Positions 17,227 to 26,112 of a stretch of DNA of 64,000 nt are shown here, one piece after another; positions within the stretch are counted from its first letter, which is position 1; each line of letters opens with the position of its first letter. This stretch comes from Roseovarius indicus. Lineage in GTDB: Bacteria > Pseudomonadota > Alphaproteobacteria > Rhodobacterales > Rhodobacteraceae. The stretch is taken from contig NZ_CP031598.1 in assembly GCF_008728195.1 (NCBI RefSeq), positions 5,270,001 through 5,334,000 on the forward strand, read 5' to 3'. The position numbers were made by a program, and so were the translations under genes. Below the pieces are notes generated by a model that made no database searches, was not told where the DNA came from, and saw nothing but the letters and a program-made list of their open reading frames with translations.

Positions 17227-18285
17227 TCAGCCCCGGTCCATCCCGTTTGCGGCATCCGCCAGTCGCCCCACCGCCCAGCGCGCCGCATCCGCGACCGTCG
17301 CATCCGGATCCTCGCACAAATCCTGCGCCACCGGCCTCAGCCCCGGCACTCCCGAGTTGCCGATCGCATACAGCACGTTCCGCACGAACCGGTCCCGCCC
17401 GATCCGCTTGATCGGGCTGCCCGAGAACCTCTCGCGAAACGCGGCGTCATCTAGCACGGCCAGCTCCGCCAGCCGCGGCGCGGTCAGATCCTCCCGCGCG
17501 TGATACCGAACCTCCCGCGCCTCCACCGCGAACTTGTTCCAGGGGCACACCGCCAGGCAGTCGTCGCACCCGTAGATCCGGTTGCCCATCTTCGCCCGCA
17601 GCTCTTCGTCCACCGGCCCCTTGTGCTCGATCGTCAGGTAGGAAATGCACCGCCGCGCATCCAGCTGATAGGGCGCCGGAAACGCCTCCGTCGGGCAGAC
17701 ATCCAGGCACGCCCGGCAAGACCCGCAATGGTCGCTTTCGGCAGGATCAGTCTCTAATTCCAGCGTCGTGAACACCGACCCGATGAAAAACCAGTTCCCC
17801 AACTCCCGGCTCAGCAGGTTGGTATGCTTGCCCTGCCATCCCAGCCCCGCCGCCTGCCCCAGCGGCTTCTCCGGCACCGGCGCGGTATCGACGAAAACCT
17901 TCACATCACCGCCGCCCTCGGCAATCAGCCACCTTGCCAACCGCTTCAACCGCTTCTTGACCGTGTCGTGGTAATCCTTGTTCCGCGCATAGACCGACAC
18001 CGTGCCGACCTCCGGCTGCCCAAGTGTCGCCATCGGGTTCACATCCGGCGTATAACTCTCCCCCAGCACGATCACCGACCTTGCCTCGGGCCAGAGAACC
18101 TGCGGCGCCCCGCGCCAGTGGCTGCGCTCCGCCAGCCACCCCATCTGCCCGTGCCGCCCCTTGTCGAGAAACTCCGCCAGCCGCCCCGGCACCTGTGGCA
18201 CATCCCACGGCCGGCACACCCGGCACGCATCGAACCCCTCGGCCAGAGCCTGCGAAACCAGTCTCTGTTTCAGCCCGTTCTTCAT
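17227..18285 (-). CDS. queG: Epoxyqueuosine reductase
   Basis: A 352-residue cobalamin-dependent iron-sulfur enzyme that reduces epoxyqueuosine to queuosine in tRNA, the last step of queuosine synthesis. Two [4Fe-4S] motifs are clear: [12 protein letters not shown] (about 188-199) and CDDCLAVCP (about 238-246). The catalytic aspartate region VDTAPVPEK is at about 132-140. A C-terminal HEAT-like segment follows. The gene lies 44 bp upstream of the hyuA-like gene on the same strand and is followed upstream by a REP-like element. It is a housekeeping gene with no evident link to the surrounding catabolism. Confidence 0.94.
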   Translation of the reverse strand: MKNGLKQRLVSQALAEGFDACRVCRPWDVPQVPGRLAEFLDKGRHGQMGWLAERSHWRGAPQVLWPEARSVIVLGESYTPDVNPMATLGQPEVGTVSVYARNKDYHDTVKKRLKRLARWLIAEGGGDVKVFVDTAPVPEKPLGQAAGLGWQGKHTNLLSRELGNWFFIGSVFTTLELETDPAESDHCGSCRACLDVCPTEAFPAPYQLDARRCISYLTIEHKGPVDEELRAKMGNRIYGCDDCLAVCPWNKFAVEAREVRYHAREDLTAPRLAELAVLDDAAFRERFSGSPIKRIGRDRFVRNVLYAIGNSGVPGLRPVAQDLCEDPDATVADAARWAVGRLADAANGMDRG

Positions 18286-18295
18286 CTTGCCAGAA

Positions 18296-18351
18296 ATACT
18301 CCGGGGTGAATTGGCCCGGACAAGGTCCGGGTCAAGAGGGGCAGCGCCCCT
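18296..18351. repeat. REP-like intergenic element, copy 3
   Basis: Between the GST gene and queG. It reads AATACTCCGGGGTGAATTGG, then two perfect hairpins: CCCGGAC-AAG-GTCCGGG (18315-18331) and AGGGGC-AGC-GCCCCT (18337-18351). The layout matches the copy at 11721-11790. Confidence 0.72.
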
Positions 18352-18366
18352 GCACCGTCACCATCT

Positions 18367-19032
18367 TCAGAAATCCAGGTCCGCATAATGCGCCGGCTGC
18401 GGGAACCCCGGAATCTGGTCCGCCAGGATTCCCCGGAAGGCCGGCCGCGACTTGATCTTCGCGTACCAGTCCTTGACGATCTCCGACCGGTTCCAGTCCA
18501 CGTCCCGAATGTAATCCAGCGAGCTCAGATGCGCCGCCGCCGTGAAATCCGCCAGCGTCATCACGTCGCCCGCCAGCCACCGCCGCTGGTCCAGAAGCCA
18601 TGTCATGTAATCCAGGTGGAACTTGATCGCCTTCGCCCCGGCCTTGACGTTCGAACTGTCCGGAAACCCCTGCTTCATCACCTTCTTGTTCACCCGCTCG
18701 TAAAGCAGGTTCGAGGTGACCTCGCTGTGGAACTTGTCGTCGAACCAGCTCACCAGCCGCCGCACCTCGAACCGCGCATCGGCCGATTTCGGCATCAGCG
18801 GCGGCTCGGGATACACTTCCTCGATATATTCGCAAATCGGCGTGCTTTCGGCGAGAAGCTTGTCGTCCAGCTTCAGCACCGGCACCTTGCCGGCCGGGTT
18901 GCGCCGCAGGAAATCGGGGCTCTGCTCCCAGTATTTCTCCTCCACAAGCTCGCACTCGATCCGCTTCTCGGCGAGAACGAGCCGCACCTTGCGACAGAAC
19001 GGGGAGAGGGGAACGTGATAAAGCTTGGCCAT
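18367..19032 (-). CDS. Glutathione S-transferase family protein
   Basis: A 221-residue soluble protein. Residues 1-80 form the thioredoxin-fold domain with the SPFCRK motif at 10-15, where Ser or Cys would act on glutathione, and the cis-proline region GKVPVLKL (48-55). A typical AESTPICEYIEE glutathione-contact segment is at about 61-72. The alpha-helical C domain covers 90-205, with an AGDVMTLADFTAA motif near 154. It lies alone between queG and mtgA. Substrate is unknown; a role in detoxification or stress is inferred from the family. Confidence 0.88.
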   Translation of the reverse strand: MAKLYHVPLSPFCRKVRLVLAEKRIECELVEEKYWEQSPDFLRRNPAGKVPVLKLDDKLLAESTPICEYIEEVYPEPPLMPKSADARFEVRRLVSWFDDKFHSEVTSNLLYERVNKKVMKQGFPDSSNVKAGAKAIKFHLDYMTWLLDQRRWLAGDVMTLADFTAAAHLSSLDYIRDVDWNRSEIVKDWYAKIKSRPAFRGILADQIPGFPQPAHYADLDF

Positions 19033-19090
19033 GACCGTCTTGGTTATATCGTCGGGCTGCGTATCTCCATGCCCGGATTATCCGCGTATT

Positions 19091-19822
19091 TCAATCCTCG
19101 AAACAGGCCGATCTGCCGTCGCGGCGGATCGTGGCCGCCCCGTCGAGGATAGACGCCGCCCTCTGCCGCACCGAGGCCGAGGGGTTTGCCGCCGACCGGC
19201 CCTTCGGGTCCGGCAGCACCGCCGCCAGCCTTGCCGCCTGCGTGGGCGAAAGCGCCTCCGGCCCCACGCCGAAGTAATGCCGCGCCGCGGCCTCCACTCC
19301 GAACACACCCTCGTCGAACTCGGCCACGTTCAGGTAGACCTCGATGATCCGCCGCTTGGGCCAGAAGACCTCCACCACCGGTGTGATCATCGCCTCGAGC
19401 GCCTTCCGAAGCCAGTTGCGCCCGTGCCAGAGATAGACGTTCTTCACCGTCTGCTGGCTGATCGTCGACGCCCCCCGCCCCGCGCCTTCCTCGATGGCAC
19501 TGCGGATGGCCGACATGTCGAATCCCCAGTGATTGCAGAAATCGGCATCCTCGGCCGCCACGGCCGCCCGCGCCATCACCGGCGCGACATTGTCCAGCGG
19601 CACCCACACGCGGTCGATCCGCCCCAGCCGGGCCTCTTCCTGCCGCATGTAGATGGTCTTGGGCGGGTTCAGCACCCGATGCGCAATGATCACGCAGGTC
19701 GCGACCAGCACCACCAAAAGCACAAGCCGCACACTCCACCGCCACAGCCAAGCAAGCGGGCGAAACCGTCGTTTCGCCCGGTCGGTCGTTTTCTTCGCCT
19801 TCGCCGGTTTGCGCTTTGCCAT
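19091..19822 (-). CDS. mtgA: Monofunctional peptidoglycan transglycosylase
   Basis: A 243-residue membrane-anchored family GT51 enzyme that polymerises lipid II into glycan strands. A basic cytoplasmic N-terminus (KRKPAKAKK) precedes one transmembrane helix at about 30-50. The catalytic core shows the glutamate motif AAEDADFCNHWGFD and the GASTISQQTVKN motif, both diagnostic. No transpeptidase domain follows, so it is monofunctional, of normal MtgA length. The ATG at 19822 is preferred over an upstream TTG because it removes a non-conserved extension. Undecaprenyl carrier recycling is served by uppP further along the window. Confidence 0.92.
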   Translation of the reverse strand: MAKRKPAKAKKTTDRAKRRFRPLAWLWRWSVRLVLLVVLVATCVIIAHRVLNPPKTIYMRQEEARLGRIDRVWVPLDNVAPVMARAAVAAEDADFCNHWGFDMSAIRSAIEEGAGRGASTISQQTVKNVYLWHGRNWLRKALEAMITPVVEVFWPKRRIIEVYLNVAEFDEGVFGVEAAARHYFGVGPEALSPTQAARLAAVLPDPKGRSAANPSASVRQRAASILDGAATIRRDGRSACFED

Positions 19823-19878
19823 CCCGTTTCCGCTACAGCGGCCGCTGATGTCTTTCAATCCCGGCGGTCACGCAGCCC

Positions 19879-20250
19879 TCAGAAAGAACAGGCCCAGACC
19901 CGCACCGAGCACCCGTAGTCGTACTGGTTGCAATACCCCATCGCGATGTTTTCCGCACCCGCGCGGCTCGGGCTGTGGCCCCAACCCCAGCCGTTATTGG
20001 CCCCCACGGCCATGGCGCCACAGGTGTTGTAGAAGGTCTTGATCTGGGTGCAGTTGCCGCCGCACTCCTGGTAGACCCGGTTATAGGCCTCCTGCTGCGA
20101 GGCATAGCTGTGCGCCCAGCCATAGGCGCCGCCCGGGCCAAAGCCCACCGCGCCCCAGCAGTATTGATAGCCACATTGGCCGGCCGCGGCCGGACCTGCG
20201 GCAAGGGCAAGCGCCGAGATGACGCCGGAAATGGTTAAACGAAATTTCAT
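19879..20250 (-). CDS. Secreted Cys-rich DUF4189 protein
   Basis: A 123-residue protein with a clear signal peptide (MKFRLTISGVISALALA, cleavage after about residue 23, AAAG). The mature part contains eight cysteines, probably four disulfides, and the DUF4189 pattern of WGAVGF near its start, then a SQQEAYNRVYQECGG segment and CGAMAVG. It is therefore periplasmic or secreted. It ends 57 bp before mtgA on the same strand. Function is unknown; no catalytic residues are evident. The ATG has a GGGAGAA site upstream. Confidence 0.8.
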   Translation of the reverse strand: MKFRLTISGVISALALAAGPAAAGQCGYQYCWGAVGFGPGGAYGWAHSYASQQEAYNRVYQECGGNCTQIKTFYNTCGAMAVGANNGWGWGHSPSRAGAENIAMGYCNQYDYGCSVRVWACSF

Positions 20251-20389
20251 GGTGATTCTCCCAGTTACCCGACGTCAGTATCCGCCAGTTTCGGATTTTC
20301 ACCAAACATCAGCATCTTGAGGGGGTGGATAAGCCACGGCCAAGGGCCTTCCCGCCACACTGACAGGCAAGGCATGCGCGGTTACCGGG

Positions 20390-20887
20390 TCAGGGGCCGG
20401 GCCGTTCAACCTCCGATCGCAACCCGCCCTCCTCGTCGGGCGTGTAGGGCGACTGCAGCAGATGCCCGCGCACCGGGAAAGCCTGCAAGACCCCGTCAAG
20501 CGCCGCCCGGTCCACGTGCCGTACCAGCAGGCACACCGCCGACGACCCGGGTTTCAAAGTCGCACCAAGCTCTTTCAGGAAATCCGAATTCACCCCGGGA
20601 TCACGCTCTCGTCCCACCATCGCACCGGTCGCGGCCCCGGCCAGCGCCCCGGCGACCGGCATGGCAAAGGCGGCCCCGATCAGCAGCCCCCACACTGTGC
20701 CACCGGCCGTCTGCGCCAGCGGCACGTTCACCGCGTTATGCAGATGCACCTCGCCCTCGGCATCCCGCGTCATGATCGTGGTGTCCTGCGTCTCGAGCTG
20801 CATGTCGTCTTTCAACGGCTGCAACCGCTCCGCCAGGTCAAAGGCAGATTGCTCGTCATCGAAGGCAATGATCAGAAGTTCGGACAT
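20390..20887 (-). CDS. DUF1269-family protein
   Basis: A 165-residue protein. An N-terminal ferredoxin-like half carries LLIIAFDDEQSAFD and residues DTTIMTRDAEGEVHLH. A central glycine/alanine-rich hydrophobic stretch (about 62-95, GGTVWGLLIGAAFAMPVAG and following) could cross the membrane as a helical hairpin. A C-terminal segment KPGSSAVCLLVRHVD is typical of DUF1269. The ATG has GGAGTG upstream. It stands between gltB and the DUF4189 gene with hairpins on its upstream side. Function is unknown. Confidence 0.8.
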   Translation of the reverse strand: MSELLIIAFDDEQSAFDLAERLQPLKDDMQLETQDTTIMTRDAEGEVHLHNAVNVPLAQTAGGTVWGLLIGAAFAMPVAGALAGAATGAMVGRERDPGVNSDFLKELGATLKPGSSAVCLLVRHVDRAALDGVLQAFPVRGHLLQSPYTPDEEGGLRSEVERPGP

Positions 20888-20984
20888 CGGGGCACTCCTT
20901 CAGGAAACCTGCCCTGAAAAAGGTAAGGGCGCCCCGCCCGATTGAAACCCCACAGGCGGGCCGCCGCGCATGTCCAAACGCGAA

Positions 20985-21009
20985 CGCGCCCCGGAACCCC
21001 CGGGGCGCG
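20985..21009 (-). terminator. Strong hairpin after gltB
   Basis: A perfect 10-bp GC stem (CGCGCCCCGG / CCGGGGCGCG) with a five-base loop lies about 20 bp after the gltB stop. No T run follows on the minus strand. It probably marks the 3' end of the glt transcript. Confidence 0.6.
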
Positions 21010-21027
21010 CGCTGCAAATATGTGACC

Positions 21028-24000
21028 CTATTCCGCCGGAATCGCTTCGTCTTCGATCCCCAGCGGATGCTCCAGCTTGTCGAGCATCTCGCGCGGGCAA
21101 ACCTGAAGGAAGTTGCCCTTCTCGATGTCCCAATATTGCAGGATCTCCTGGGCGCGCCGGCTTCCGGTCTCCTCGGCATGCCGCTCGACCATCATTTCCA
21201 GCTCTTTCAGCCAATGCTCTTCCGTCACCGCGCACATCACCACCGACGTGGCGTTGATCAGGTTCCGCGCCGTGCCGTTCGGGTCATAGAGATAGGCCAT
21301 GCCCCCGGTCATCCCGGCGGCAAAGTTCGCCCCCACCTCGCCAAGGATCACGGCAACGCCGCCGGTCATGTACTCGCACCCGTTCGAGCCGCAGCCCTCC
21401 ACGACCACATGCGCGCCAGAGTTCCGCACCGCGAACCGCTCACCGGCCCGGCCGCTGGCAAACAGGTAGCCCGCCGTCGCGCCGTACAGAACGGTGTTGC
21501 CGATGATCGTGTTCTCGGCGGCTTCAAGCGGGCTCATCTGCGGCGGGCGCACCACGATCGTGCCCCCCGACAGGCCCTTGCCGACATAGTCGTTCGCATC
21601 GCCCGACACCTCGATCTTCAGGCCCGGCGCGGCAAACGCCCCAAGGCTCTGCCCCGCACTCCCCGACAGTTTCACAGTCAGGTGGTTGGGCTGAAGCGCG
21701 TTGCGCATCCCGAAGTTCCGCACGATATGGCTCGAAACCCGCGTGCCCACGGTCCGGTCGGTGTTCTGAACGGCGTAATGCAATTGCATCTTCTCGCCAT
21801 CGTTCAGGAACCGCGCCGCATCCCGCACGATCTCGGCATCGAGCGTATCCAGCACCTCGTTCCGCGGCTTGTTGCGGTCATAGACAATGTCCTTTGCCCC
21901 ATCCACGGTGATCAGCATCGGATTCAGGTCGAGGTCGTCCAGATGCGCCGAGCCCCGGCTGACCTGAGTCAACAGGTCGGCCCGCCCGATCACCTCGTCC
22001 AGCGACCGCGCCCCTATGCTGGCCAGGATCTCGCGAACCTCCTGCGCATAGAAGGTGATCAGGTTCACCACCTTCTCGGCATTGCCGGTGAACTTGGCGC
22101 GCAGGCTCTCATCCTGCGTACAAACCCCCACCGGGCAGGTGTTCGACTGGCACTGACGCACCATGATACAGCCCATCGCGATCAGCGCGGCGGTGCCGAT
22201 TCCGTATTCCTCGGCCCCCATCATCGCCGCCATCACGATATCCCGGCCAGTCCGAAGGCCGCCATCGGTCCGCAGCGTGATCCGGTCGCGCAGGTGGTTC
22301 ATCGACAGAACCTGGTGCGCCTCGGTCAGCCCCATCTCCCACGGAAGACCGGCATACTTGATGCTGGTCGCCGGGCTCGCCCCCGTGCCGCCGTTGTGAC
22401 CCGAAATCAGGATCACGTCGGCCTTGGCCTTGGCCACACCTGCCGCAATCGTGCCCACGCCCGACTGCGCCACAAGCTTCACACAGACCTTCACGGTCGG
22501 GTTGATCTGCTTGAGGTCATAGATCAGCTGCGCCAAGTCCTCGATCGAGTAGATATCGTGGTGCGGCGGCGGCGAAATCAGCGTCACGCCCGGCGTCGAA
22601 TGCCGCAGCCGCGCAATCAGCTTGGTCACCTTCATCCCGGGCAGCTGCCCGCCCTCGCCGGGCTTCGCGCCCTGCGCCACCTTGATCTCCAGCTCTTCGC
22701 ACTGGTTCAGGTACTCGGCGGTCACGCCGAACCGGCCGCTCGCGACCTGCTTGATCTTCGCCGACGGGTTGTCGCCATTGGGCTCCGGCGTGAAATGCGC
22801 CGGGTCTTCGCCACCCTCGCCACTGTCCGAGCGCGCGCCGATCCGGTTCATCGCCACGTTCAGCGTCTTGTGCGCCTCGGGCGACAGCGCGCCAAGGCTC
22901 ATCCCCGGCGTCACGAACCGTTTCCGGATCGCGGTCACGCTTTCCACCTCTTCCAGCGGAATAGCCTTGCCCAGCGGCTTGATCGCCATCAGGTCGCGCA
23001 GGTGAATGGGCGGGTTTGCCTGCATCGCCTGGGAATACCGCTTCCAAAGCTCGAAGCTCGCCTTGTTGCAGGCCATCTGCATCATGTGCATCGTCTGCGC
23101 GCCCCACGCATGGGTCTCGCCCGATTTCCGCGCCTTGTAGAACCCGCCGATCGGCAGGATATCCTTGCCACCCTTGAAGCCCTGCTTGTGCACATCCTGC
23201 AGCTTCGCCTGGATCCCGCTGACCCCGATACCGGAAATCCGGCTGGTCAGGCCCGGGAAATACTCGGCACACATCGCCCGGCTAAGCCCCACGGCCTCGA
23301 AGTTCAGACCGCCGCGATACGACGAAATCACCGAAATCCCCATCTTCGACATGATCTTCAGAAGGCCCTGGTCGATCGCCTCGCGATACCGCGCCACGTT
23401 CTCGGTCAACCCGCCATCCAGCAGCCCCCGCTCGATCCGGTCGGCCAGGCTGTCCTCTGCGAGATAGGCGTTCACAACCGTGGCGCCCGCCCCGATCAGC
23501 ACGGCGAAATAATGCGGGTCGATACACTCGGCCGACCGCACGTTGAGGCTACAGAAGGTCCGCAGCCCCTTCCGCGTCAAATGCGAATGCACCGCGCTGG
23601 TGGCAAGGATCATCGGCATCCCGATCCGCTCCTCGCTCACGCCGGTATCCGTCAGCACGATATGCCCGGCCCCCGAACGCACGGCATCCTCCGCCTCGGC
23701 CCGGATCCGCGCCAGCCCTTCACGCAGCGCATTCTCGCCCGGCGCGAAGGTACAGTCGATCTCGGTCACCTCGCCCTCGAACTCGCGCATCAGCGCGGCC
23801 CACTGGGCATTCCCGATGAACGGGCTTTCCAGCACCACGATCTCGGTCTGCGCGCCGCTTTCGTCCAGAACGTTCTTCAGGTTCCCGAACCGCGTCTTCA
23901 GGCTCATCACCCGGAACTCGCGCAAACTGTCGATCGGCGGGTTCGTCACCTGGCTGAAATTCTGCCGGAAGAAGTGGCTCAGCGGCCGATACCCCTTCGA

Positions 24001-25560
24001 CAGAACCGCACTCGGCGTGTCATCCCCCATCGAGGCCAGCGCTTCCTTCCCGTCCTCCGCCATCGGCGACAGGATGCTCTCCAGCTCCTCGATCGTGTAC
24101 CCGGCCGCAATCTGCCGCCGGCGCAACTCCGACCCGGTGTAAAGCGGCTTCTCCGTCACCCCGGCCAGAACCTCGTCCATGTCGTTGATCTTGCCGACCC
24201 ACTCGCCGAACGGCAGCGCCCGCGCCAGCTTGTCCTTGATCTCGGTATCGTGGAACAGCAGACCCTTCTTCATGTCGACGGCCAGCATCTGCCCCGGGCC
24301 CAGCGCGCCCTTCTCGCGCACCGTCGCCTCGTCGATCGGCACCATCCCGGCTTCCGACCCGCAAACCACCAGCCCGTCGCCGGTCACGACATACCGCATC
24401 GGCCGCAGCCCGTTCCGGTCAAGTCCGGCACAGACCCAGCGGCCATCGGTCATAGCCAGCGCCGCCGGCCCGTCCCACGGCTCCATCACCGAGTTGCAAT
24501 AGGAATACATGTCCCGCCACGCCTCGGGCAGCTCCTCGGCCTGCTTCGACCAGCTTTCCGGAACCAGCATCGTCTTCGCCATCGGCGCGCTCCGCCCGGC
24601 CCGCACCAGAACCTCGAAAACCGAATCCAACGCCGCCGAATCCGAGGATCCGCCCGCGATGATCGGCTTGATATCCTCCGCATGATCCCCGAACGACGCG
24701 CTCGCCATCCGGATCTCGTGGCTCTTCATCCAGTTGGTGTTGCCCTTCAGCGTGTTGATCTCGCCGTTATGCGCCAGCATCCGGAACGGCTGCGCCAGCC
24801 ACCATTGCGGGAAGGTGTTGGTCGAATAGCGCTGGTGATAGATCGCGAACGCGCTGATGAACCGCTCGTCCTGCAGGTCGGGATAGAAATCCGCCACCTG
24901 CTCGGCCAGCATCATGCCCTTGTAGATGATGCTCCGGCACGACAGGCTCGCAATATAGAGCCCGTGAATCCCCGCCTCCGCCACGGCCTTCTCGACCCGG
25001 CGGCGGATGACATACAACTCGCGCTCGAAATCTTCCTCGTCGATCCCCTTGGCATTCGAAATCAGGATCTGCTCGATCTCGGGCCGCGTCGCGTTGGCCT
25101 TCTCGCCAAGCACGCTCACATCCACCGGCACGTGCCGCCAGCCATAGATGTAATGCCCCATGCGGATGACTTCCGTCTCCACGATCGTCCGGCAGGTCTC
25201 CTGCGCGCCGAAATCCGTTCGCGGCAGGAAGACCTGCCCCACGGCCATCAGCTGGTCTTCCCGCGGCTCGTGCCCGGTGCGCCGCACCTGGTCATAGAAG
25301 AAGGGCACGGGAATCTGGATGTGAATGCCGGCGCCGTCGCCGGTCTTGCCATCGGCATCCACCGCGCCCCGGTGCCAGATCGCCTTCAGCGCGTTGATCC
25401 CGGCATCCACCACCTTGCGGCTCGGGCTGCCATCGACCGCCACGACAAGCCCCACCCCGCAGGAGGAATGCTCCTCCTCCTCGGAATACATCCCGTTCTC
25501 GGCCAGCCACTTGCGCTTGGCTTCCTCGTTGCGGGCCCAGTTGGTGTCGAATTTGGTCAT
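21028..25560 (-). CDS. gltB: Glutamate synthase (NADPH) large chain
   Basis: A 1510-residue cytoplasmic enzyme, full length for GltB. It transfers the amide of glutamine to 2-oxoglutarate, giving two glutamates, with GltD. The sequence SSCGVGL puts the catalytic cysteine at residue 34, implying removal of a 33-residue propeptide to expose the N-terminal glutaminase nucleophile. The FMN-binding synthase domain follows the central domain. The iron-sulfur cysteines appear in CQSNTCPVGVC. A C-terminal beta-helix GXGXG domain closes the protein. The ATG overlaps the stop of the GFA gene by four bases, so it is coupled to it, and gltD lies upstream: an interrupted gltD-gltB operon. Confidence 0.97.
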   Translation of the reverse strand: MTKFDTNWARNEEAKRKWLAENGMYSEEEEHSSCGVGLVVAVDGSPSRKVVDAGINALKAIWHRGAVDADGKTGDGAGIHIQIPVPFFYDQVRRTGHEPREDQLMAVGQVFLPRTDFGAQETCRTIVETEVIRMGHYIYGWRHVPVDVSVLGEKANATRPEIEQILISNAKGIDEEDFERELYVIRRRVEKAVAEAGIHGLYIASLSCRSIIYKGMMLAEQVADFYPDLQDERFISAFAIYHQRYSTNTFPQWWLAQPFRMLAHNGEINTLKGNTNWMKSHEIRMASASFGDHAEDIKPIIAGGSSDSAALDSVFEVLVRAGRSAPMAKTMLVPESWSKQAEELPEAWRDMYSYCNSVMEPWDGPAALAMTDGRWVCAGLDRNGLRPMRYVVTGDGLVVCGSEAGMVPIDEATVREKGALGPGQMLAVDMKKGLLFHDTEIKDKLARALPFGEWVGKINDMDEVLAGVTEKPLYTGSELRRRQIAAGYTIEELESILSPMAEDGKEALASMGDDTPSAVLSKGYRPLSHFFRQNFSQVTNPPIDSLREFRVMSLKTRFGNLKNVLDESGAQTEIVVLESPFIGNAQWAALMREFEGEVTEIDCTFAPGENALREGLARIRAEAEDAVRSGAGHIVLTDTGVSEERIGMPMILATSAVHSHLTRKGLRTFCSLNVRSAECIDPHYFAVLIGAGATVVNAYLAEDSLADRIERGLLDGGLTENVARYREAIDQGLLKIMSKMGISVISSYRGGLNFEAVGLSRAMCAEYFPGLTSRISGIGVSGIQAKLQDVHKQGFKGGKDILPIGGFYKARKSGETHAWGAQTMHMMQMACNKASFELWKRYSQAMQANPPIHLRDLMAIKPLGKAIPLEEVESVTAIRKRFVTPGMSLGALSPEAHKTLNVAMNRIGARSDSGEGGEDPAHFTPEPNGDNPSAKIKQVASGRFGVTAEYLNQCEELEIKVAQGAKPGEGGQLPGMKVTKLIARLRHSTPGVTLISPPPHHDIYSIEDLAQLIYDLKQINPTVKVCVKLVAQSGVGTIAAGVAKAKADVILISGHNGGTGASPATSIKYAGLPWEMGLTEAHQVLSMNHLRDRITLRTDGGLRTGRDIVMAAMMGAEEYGIGTAALIAMGCIMVRQCQSNTCPVGVCTQDESLRAKFTGNAEKVVNLITFYAQEVREILASIGARSLDEVIGRADLLTQVSRGSAHLDDLDLNPMLITVDGAKDIVYDRNKPRNEVLDTLDAEIVRDAARFLNDGEKMQLHYAVQNTDRTVGTRVSSHIVRNFGMRNALQPNHLTVKLSGSAGQSLGAFAAPGLKIEVSGDANDYVGKGLSGGTIVVRPPQMSPLEAAENTIIGNTVLYGATAGYLFASGRAGERFAVRNSGAHVVVEGCGSNGCEYMTGGVAVILGEVGANFAAGMTGGMAYLYDPNGTARNLINATSVVMCAVTEEHWLKELEMMVERHAEETGSRRAQEILQYWDIEKGNFLQVCPREMLDKLEHPLGIEDEAIPAE

Positions 25561-26000
25561 TGCAGGTCTCCCTCTACGATGCCGAACTTCGCAAGCGCAT
25601 CCTTGCGCGTCAGACGGGTCCGGTCACCGGCATAGCCAAAGCTGTCCGGCTTGTGATCAATGTAAATCTCGTTGTCGAAGCTCAGCCCGGATGCATCGTC
25701 CAGCAACCCGATCGGAAGCTCCAGGCTGGCCGACATAGGCCTTTCGGCAGTGACATGATAATAGAGCGCCGAGCCGCAGTGTCCGCACCACGCCCGTTCC
25801 GCCCAGTCCGAACTCTGAAGCATCTCGATATGCTCCGATCCGGTCCACTCGATCTCGCTGCGCGGCACGGTCATCCCCAGCAAGGCCGAGCCCGTCCACC
25901 GGCGGCACATCTCGCAATGGCAGGCGCCAAAACGCGCCGGCGCCTGCGCGAGCGTAAAGGCCACCCGTCCACACATGCACCGTCCCGTTCTGCTCGCCAT
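25557..26000 (-). CDS. GFA (glutathione-dependent formaldehyde-activating / CENP-V) family protein
   Basis: A 147-residue zinc protein. Zinc cysteines are seen in CMCG and GACHCEMC near the N-terminus, and in the CGHCGS motif at about 79-84, matching the GFA fold. The ATG at 26000 has a strong AAGGAAGGCAGG site; an ATG 15 bases upstream lacks one. It ends overlapping the gltB start by four bases, so it is translated with gltB in the glt operon. Family members include Gfa and carbon-sulfur lyases, but most lack a proven function. Its presence inside the glutamate synthase operon is unusual. Confidence 0.82.
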   Translation of the reverse strand: MASRTGRCMCGRVAFTLAQAPARFGACHCEMCRRWTGSALLGMTVPRSEIEWTGSEHIEMLQSSDWAERAWCGHCGSALYYHVTAERPMSASLELPIGLLDDASGLSFDNEIYIDHKPDSFGYAGDRTRLTRKDALAKFGIVEGDLQ

Positions 26001-26074
26001 CCTGCCTTCCTTCATCCGGTGGGTCAGGGCATCTGCCCTATCTGGTTCCCGGTGCCGTCACCCGCACCGACGCA

Positions 26075-26104
26075 ATACCGACAAAATACCGACGTTATAC
26101 CGAC
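26075..26104. repeat. Three ATACCGAC repeats with 11-bp period
   Basis: ATACCGAC occurs at 26075, 26086 and 26097, exactly 11 bp apart, just after the gltD stop and before the GFA gene. A further copy lies upstream of gltD near 27573. The period of one helical turn places all copies on the same DNA face, which would suit a protein-binding array. Confidence 0.6.
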
Positions 26105-26112
26105 GTCGCCTT

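Noticed and set aside
21022..25635. A 1537-codon plus-strand frame covering gltB
   Set aside because: Entirely antisense to gltB, which has full-length, well-conserved domains.
26041..26110. Short CRISPR-like array at the ATACCGAC repeats
   Set aside because: Repeats are 8 bp with 3-bp spacers; no cas genes and no repeat of CRISPR length.
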